Shown here: piece by piece, positions 34,868 through 37,124 of the stretch
How the letters are laid out: every line of letters starts with the position of its first letter
How positions within the stretch are numbered: position 1 is the first letter of the stretch
DNA from: Oscillospiraceae bacterium
GTDB taxonomy: Bacteria > Bacillota > Clostridia > Oscillospirales > Ruminococcaceae
Length of the DNA stretch: 37,124 nt
Direction of reading: 5' to 3'
Assembly (NCBI GenBank): GCA_022770625.1
Contig: JALEHK010000013.1
Location: 1-37,124 of the forward strand
Notes under the pieces: model-generated
What the model saw: the letters and a program-made list of their open reading frames with translations, nothing else
Told to the model about the DNA's origin: nothing
Database searches by the model: none
Made by a program: the position numbers and the translations under genes

Positions 34868-34898
34868 ATTATACACCATGGAGTGGACTCCAAGTCAA
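34868..34898 (-). promoter_or_regulatory. MerR-type promoter and operator of the oxidoreductase
   Basis: On the - strand TTGACT (34893-34898) and TATAAT (34868-34873) are 19 bp apart, too far for normal promoters. The spacer is filled by the dyad CTTGGAGTCCACTCCATG (34877-34894), with arms that differ at one position. Long spacer plus dyad is the mark of MerR-family activation, and the half-site CTTGGAGT resembles those of NmlR/AdhR-like aldehyde and electrophile sensors. No merR gene is in the window. Confidence 0.8.
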
Positions 34899-35127
34899 GT
34901 CCCCCTCTTTTGGTAGGATTTAAGCCAAAACGGCTCTTTTTCATGCGAAATTGACTCCAAACGGCATCAATTTCTATCCAAAAATAGAAAATCCCGATAC
35001 TTTTGGTTTTTACGCCAAAAATACGGAATTTTTTTGAAACATCCATCAGCCTGCCGAAACGGGAGGCCAGAAAAGTTTTGCGGTTTTCGTAGAAAACGGC
35101 TTTCGTCAAAAGCGACCGTAACTCTTT
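34899..35127. other. A/T-richer intergenic region, no gene seen
   Basis: The region upstream of the oxidoreductase promoter has small TTTTGG/CCAAAA inverted motifs and oligo-T runs. Short open frames on both strands show no family features and no ribosome sites. Nothing functional is recognised. Confidence 0.5.
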
Positions 35128-35346
35128 TACGCAGAGCGCTCTGCAAGAGAGAGCGCGTCCCCTCTGAAACGCACTTCCGATACGGAAACTTTTTCTTTTT
35201 GGAGAATATTTTGGGTCTTGCTGCGCAAGACAACTGAAATTGGAACGCTTTTCAGCCGTGAAACAGCGTAAATATCGGTTTTAAGTGCAAGCAAAGGACT
35301 CTGTCCTTTTGAAACCTGCAAGCCCTTTTTTGAAGGGCTTGACCCC
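35128..35346 (-). repeat. dispersed multi-hairpin intergenic repeat, copy 2
   Basis: The reverse complement of this stretch matches 2061-2291. Conserved parts are the AAGCCC/GGGCTT hairpin at the right end, the block CCTTTTGAAACC, the perfect stem-loop GTCTTGCTGCGCAAGAC (35215-35231) and the GCGCTCT/AGAGAGCGC hairpin with CCCCTCTGAAA at the left end. The segment between the last two blocks differs from copy 1 and has no terminator hairpin. Confidence 0.75.
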
Positions 35347-35354
35347 AAAATCTA

Positions 35355-35447
35355 TTGACCGAGTTCGGTAAGATTGGGCGCATCAAACGTCTCGGCGACC
35401 TCTTCCGGCTCCATCAGCGGATCCGGAGTATGATGTCTGCGCACTGA
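35355..35447 (-). pseudogene. possible 3' remnant of an unknown gene
   Basis: On the - strand an open stretch ends in a TAG stop and reads HTPDPLMEPEEVAETFDAPN near its end, then LTELGQ, with codon use like that of real genes here. No start or ribosome site is found, and the frame is broken upstream, where a 17 bp tandem duplication lies. It looks like the tail of a lost gene, but 30 codons are too few to name a family, and chance cannot be excluded. On the + strand 35444-35488 can also be read as LTGHGGAHQLMTVIY and a stop, which may be a second remnant. Confidence 0.3.
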
Positions 35448-35473
35448 CCGGACACGGCGGCGCCCATCAGCTT

Positions 35474-35507
35474 ATGACCGTCATCTACTGATGACCGTCA
35501 TCTACTG
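35474..35507 (+). repeat. 17 bp perfect tandem duplication
   Basis: ATGACCGTCATCTACTG occurs twice head to tail (35474-35490 and 35491-35507), followed by a third partial ATGAC. The unit contains the inverted repeat GATGAC/GTCATC across the junction. Confidence 0.85.
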
Positions 35508-35526
35508 ATGACTGCATAAAATCAAA

Positions 35527-35574
35527 GAACCGGCTTGCCGTCCGTATTGTACAGACAGCAAACCGTTTTTTTAT
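35527..35574. terminator. terminator-like hairpin after the PTS EIIC gene
   Basis: An imperfect stem of about 14 bp (AACCGGCTTGCCGTC with GACAGCAAACCGTT) has seven T on its right side for + reading and a weaker T-rich stretch on the left for - reading. It ends the - strand EIIC gene at 35578 and would also stop + transcription. Confidence 0.65.
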
Positions 35575-35577
35575 CAC

Positions 35578-36639
35578 TTAATCATCCAGTTTGAGATCCC
35601 CATCTTTGATCCAGCCGACCTTCCGGAAGGCTTTTCCGAGCGCCCAGCAGAGCACCGCCGGAAGCACAAAGCTAATCAGGATCAGCCCGATCCAGTCAAA
35701 CGCCGTAATCGAAGCCTTAACGCCGTTTGCAACGTCGGTGAGCCATCCGGTGTAGACGCCGATCTGTCCGACCAGACCGCAAGTGCCCATGCCGGACGAA
35801 ATCGCCGGGCCGTTCATTTCCAGCTTAAACAGACAGGTCGCCATCGGGCCGGTGATTGCCGAAGCAAGGATCGGAGGAAGCCAGACCCGCGGATTTTTGA
35901 GGATATTGCCCATCTGAAGCATCGATGTGCCCAACCCCTGGGAAACGAAACCGCCGACCTTATTTTCTTTCCAGCTCATCACCGCAAAACCGACCATCTG
36001 CGCACAGCACCCGGCGACCGCCGCGCCGCCCGCAAGCCCGGTCAGCGAAAGGGTCATACAGATCGCCGCCGAAGAGATCGGAAGCGTAAGCGCAATTCCA
36101 ACCAAGACCGAGATCAGGATTCCCATCCAGAGGGGCTGCTGATTGGTCGCCCAGCGAATGACCTCACCCAGTGCGCTTGCCGCCGAACCGATGGCCGGTG
36201 CGATCAGCATCGAAAGCCCACAGCCGGAAAGGATCGTCACGCAAGGAGTGACCAGAATATCGATTTTGGTTTCTTTGGATACCATTTTTCCAAGCTCCGC
36301 CGAAACGATCGCAATCACCAGTACCGAAAGCGGGCCACCCGCGCCCCCGAGCGCATTCGCCGAATAACCGACCGCCGCAAGCGAGAAAAGAACGAGCGGC
36401 GGGCAATGGAGCGCATACCCGATTGCGATGGCCATTGCGCTTCCCGAAACGCTCTTTCCGAATCCTCCGATCGTATCGAGCGTCTCGATATGGAGCTGCT
36501 GCCCCAAGGTCGAAAGGATCGTCCCAACCAGAAGCGATGCGAAAAGCCCCTGCGCCATCGCGCCGAGCGCCTCGATTCCATACCGCTGCCAGGATATAAC
36601 GATATCCTTTTTCCGCAGAAATGCCTTTACTTTCTCCAA
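35578..36639 (-). CDS. PTS system EIIC-like membrane protein (PTS_EIIC_2 family)
   Basis: This protein of about 353 residues has nine or ten hydrophobic segments and matches the PTS_EIIC_2 group: RYGIEALGAMAQGLFASLLVGTIL near the N-terminus, ANALGGAGGPLSVLVIAIVSAELGK in the middle, and the glycine-rich MNGPAISSGMGTCGLVGQIGVY. No EIIA, EIIB or HPr domain is fused or nearby, so classical sugar uptake is not shown. The start is uncertain. ATG at 36657 has no ribosome site; TTG at 36639 lies nine bases after GGAAGGA and gives LEKVKAFLRKK, which fits how I recall homologues beginning. A clear extended -10 lies upstream. Substrate unknown. Confidence 0.85.
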   Translation of the reverse strand: MEKVKAFLRKKDIVISWQRYGIEALGAMAQGLFASLLVGTILSTLGQQLHIETLDTIGGFGKSVSGSAMAIAIGYALHCPPLVLFSLAAVGYSANALGGAGGPLSVLVIAIVSAELGKMVSKETKIDILVTPCVTILSGCGLSMLIAPAIGSAASALGEVIRWATNQQPLWMGILISVLVGIALTLPISSAAICMTLSLTGLAGGAAVAGCCAQMVGFAVMSWKENKVGGFVSQGLGTSMLQMGNILKNPRVWLPPILASAITGPMATCLFKLEMNGPAISSGMGTCGLVGQIGVYTGWLTDVANGVKASITAFDWIGLILISFVLPAVLCWALGKAFRKVGWIKDGDLKLDD

Positions 36640-36691
36640 AACCAAACATCCTTCCATACGCGTTTTCAGCCGAACGGCTGAGTATGTACAG

Positions 36692-36700
36692 ATTATACCA
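36692..36700 (-). promoter_or_regulatory. extended -10 promoter of the EIIC-like gene
   Basis: On the - strand TGGTATAAT gives a perfect -10 at 36692-36697 with the TGn extension. No good -35 is found. A small hairpin CAGCC/GGCTG follows in the leader (about 36668-36681). Confidence 0.65.
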
Positions 36701-36764
36701 TATATGTGTCTTGACAGTAAAGAGTAAAATAACAGAACATCCCCATTTTTATGAGAATTTTTCG

Positions 36765-36953
36765 TTAGTTCTGCTTGCGGACAATGTTGTACTCATCGCC
36801 GAACTTGAAAAACGGGCAGTTCAGCCCATTCCCTCTCAGACTTCGCTCGTAGTCATCCATATCCATCTCGACTTGCAGCACACACTCATAGTCGTCCGTT
36901 TCTTCGTTATATTCATAATTCATGCAGACTTCACACGGATTGGAAACGCCCAT
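36765..36953 (-). CDS. small four-cysteine protein, DUF6472-like
   Basis: The 62-residue acidic protein has cysteines at 7, 10, 24 and 46 in the order CEVC, YEC and NCPFF, with FGDEYNIVRKQ at the C-terminus. This fits DUF6472, a family of unknown function common in gut Clostridia. The CxxC pair and the two single cysteines suggest a bound metal, probably zinc, but this is not proven. AAAGGAG lies before the ATG. It lies just downstream of the 5S rRNA terminator and may be reached by read-through, or by a weak promoter near 36975-37000. Confidence 0.85.
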   Translation of the reverse strand: MGVSNPCEVCMNYEYNEETDDYECVLQVEMDMDDYERSLRGNGLNCPFFKFGDEYNIVRKQN

Positions 36954-36986
36954 TTTTTTCTCCTTTGTACAAATTTAATATAGCAA

Positions 36987-37021
36987 AAACTCCCCATCTG
37001 CAAACCAGACAGGGAGTTTTT
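36987..37021 (-). terminator. terminator of the rRNA operon
   Basis: On the - strand AAAACTCCC-GTCTG pairs with CAGAT-GGGAGTTTT, ending in TTTTT. It lies a few bases past the 3' end of 5S rRNA. Confidence 0.85.
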
Positions 37022-37025
37022 CATT

Positions 37026-37124
<99 letters not shown>

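Noticed and set aside
34967-35348. Short open frames on both strands in the repeat copy near 35.1 kb
   Set aside because: They are spread over conserved hairpins and do not stay open in the matching copy at 2.1-2.3 kb.

Overview
The window is about 55% GC and reads as a chromosome segment of a Gram-positive anaerobe of the Bacillota, class Clostridia, most likely near Oscillospirales. The basis is strong AGGAGG-type ribosome sites, TTGACA/TATAAT promoters with 17 bp spacers, many intrinsic terminators, a DUF6472 protein, and typical clostridial genes (typA, rlmH, walJ-like hydrolase, AEC and MATE transporters). Genus cannot be fixed from the sequence alone. No phage, insertion sequence or CRISPR array was seen.

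Layout. (1) 1-4697: end of an alpha/beta hydrolase, a Cof-type HAD phosphatase, a YbaK-type tRNA deacylase, the CCA-adding enzyme and a zinc-dependent phospholipase C-like protein, all on +. (2) 4708-10616, on -: a probable catabolic module read in the order DUF1446/AtuA protein, small AtuA-like partner, CaiB/BaiF CoA-transferase, thiolase, CocE/NonD hydrolase. A consensus promoter overlapped by a 33 bp near-perfect palindrome drives it, and a terminator-like hairpin divides it. (3) tRNA-Arg(ACG) at 10994-11070 on -. (4) 11200-15955, on -: a five-gene operon of ROK kinase, TetR regulator, galactokinase-like GHMP kinase, Nif3-like protein and isoaspartyl dipeptidase. (5) 16307-25349, on +: oleate hydratase, MATE exporter, murA, metallo-hydrolase plus rlmH, typA, AEC transporter. 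(6) 25603-33770, on +: argG-H-C-J-B-D-F. With the bifunctional type of ArgJ this is the whole acetyl-cycle route from glutamate to arginine, apart from carbamoyl-phosphate synthesis. (7) 33845-37124, on -: an Old Yellow Enzyme-like oxidoreductase behind a MerR-type promoter, an orphan PTS EIIC-like membrane protein, a small four-cysteine DUF6472 protein, and a 5S rRNA running off the end, probably the tail of a ribosomal RNA operon.

The most notable points are the undescribed AtuA/CoA module with its own operator and internal terminator; a roughly 230 bp multi-hairpin intergenic element present twice in opposite orientation (2061-2291 and 35128-35346); the MerR-type 19 bp spacer promoter of the oxidoreductase; the odd gene content of the ROK/TetR/GHMP/Nif3/iadA operon; and a decayed coding remnant with a 17 bp tandem duplication near 35355-35510.
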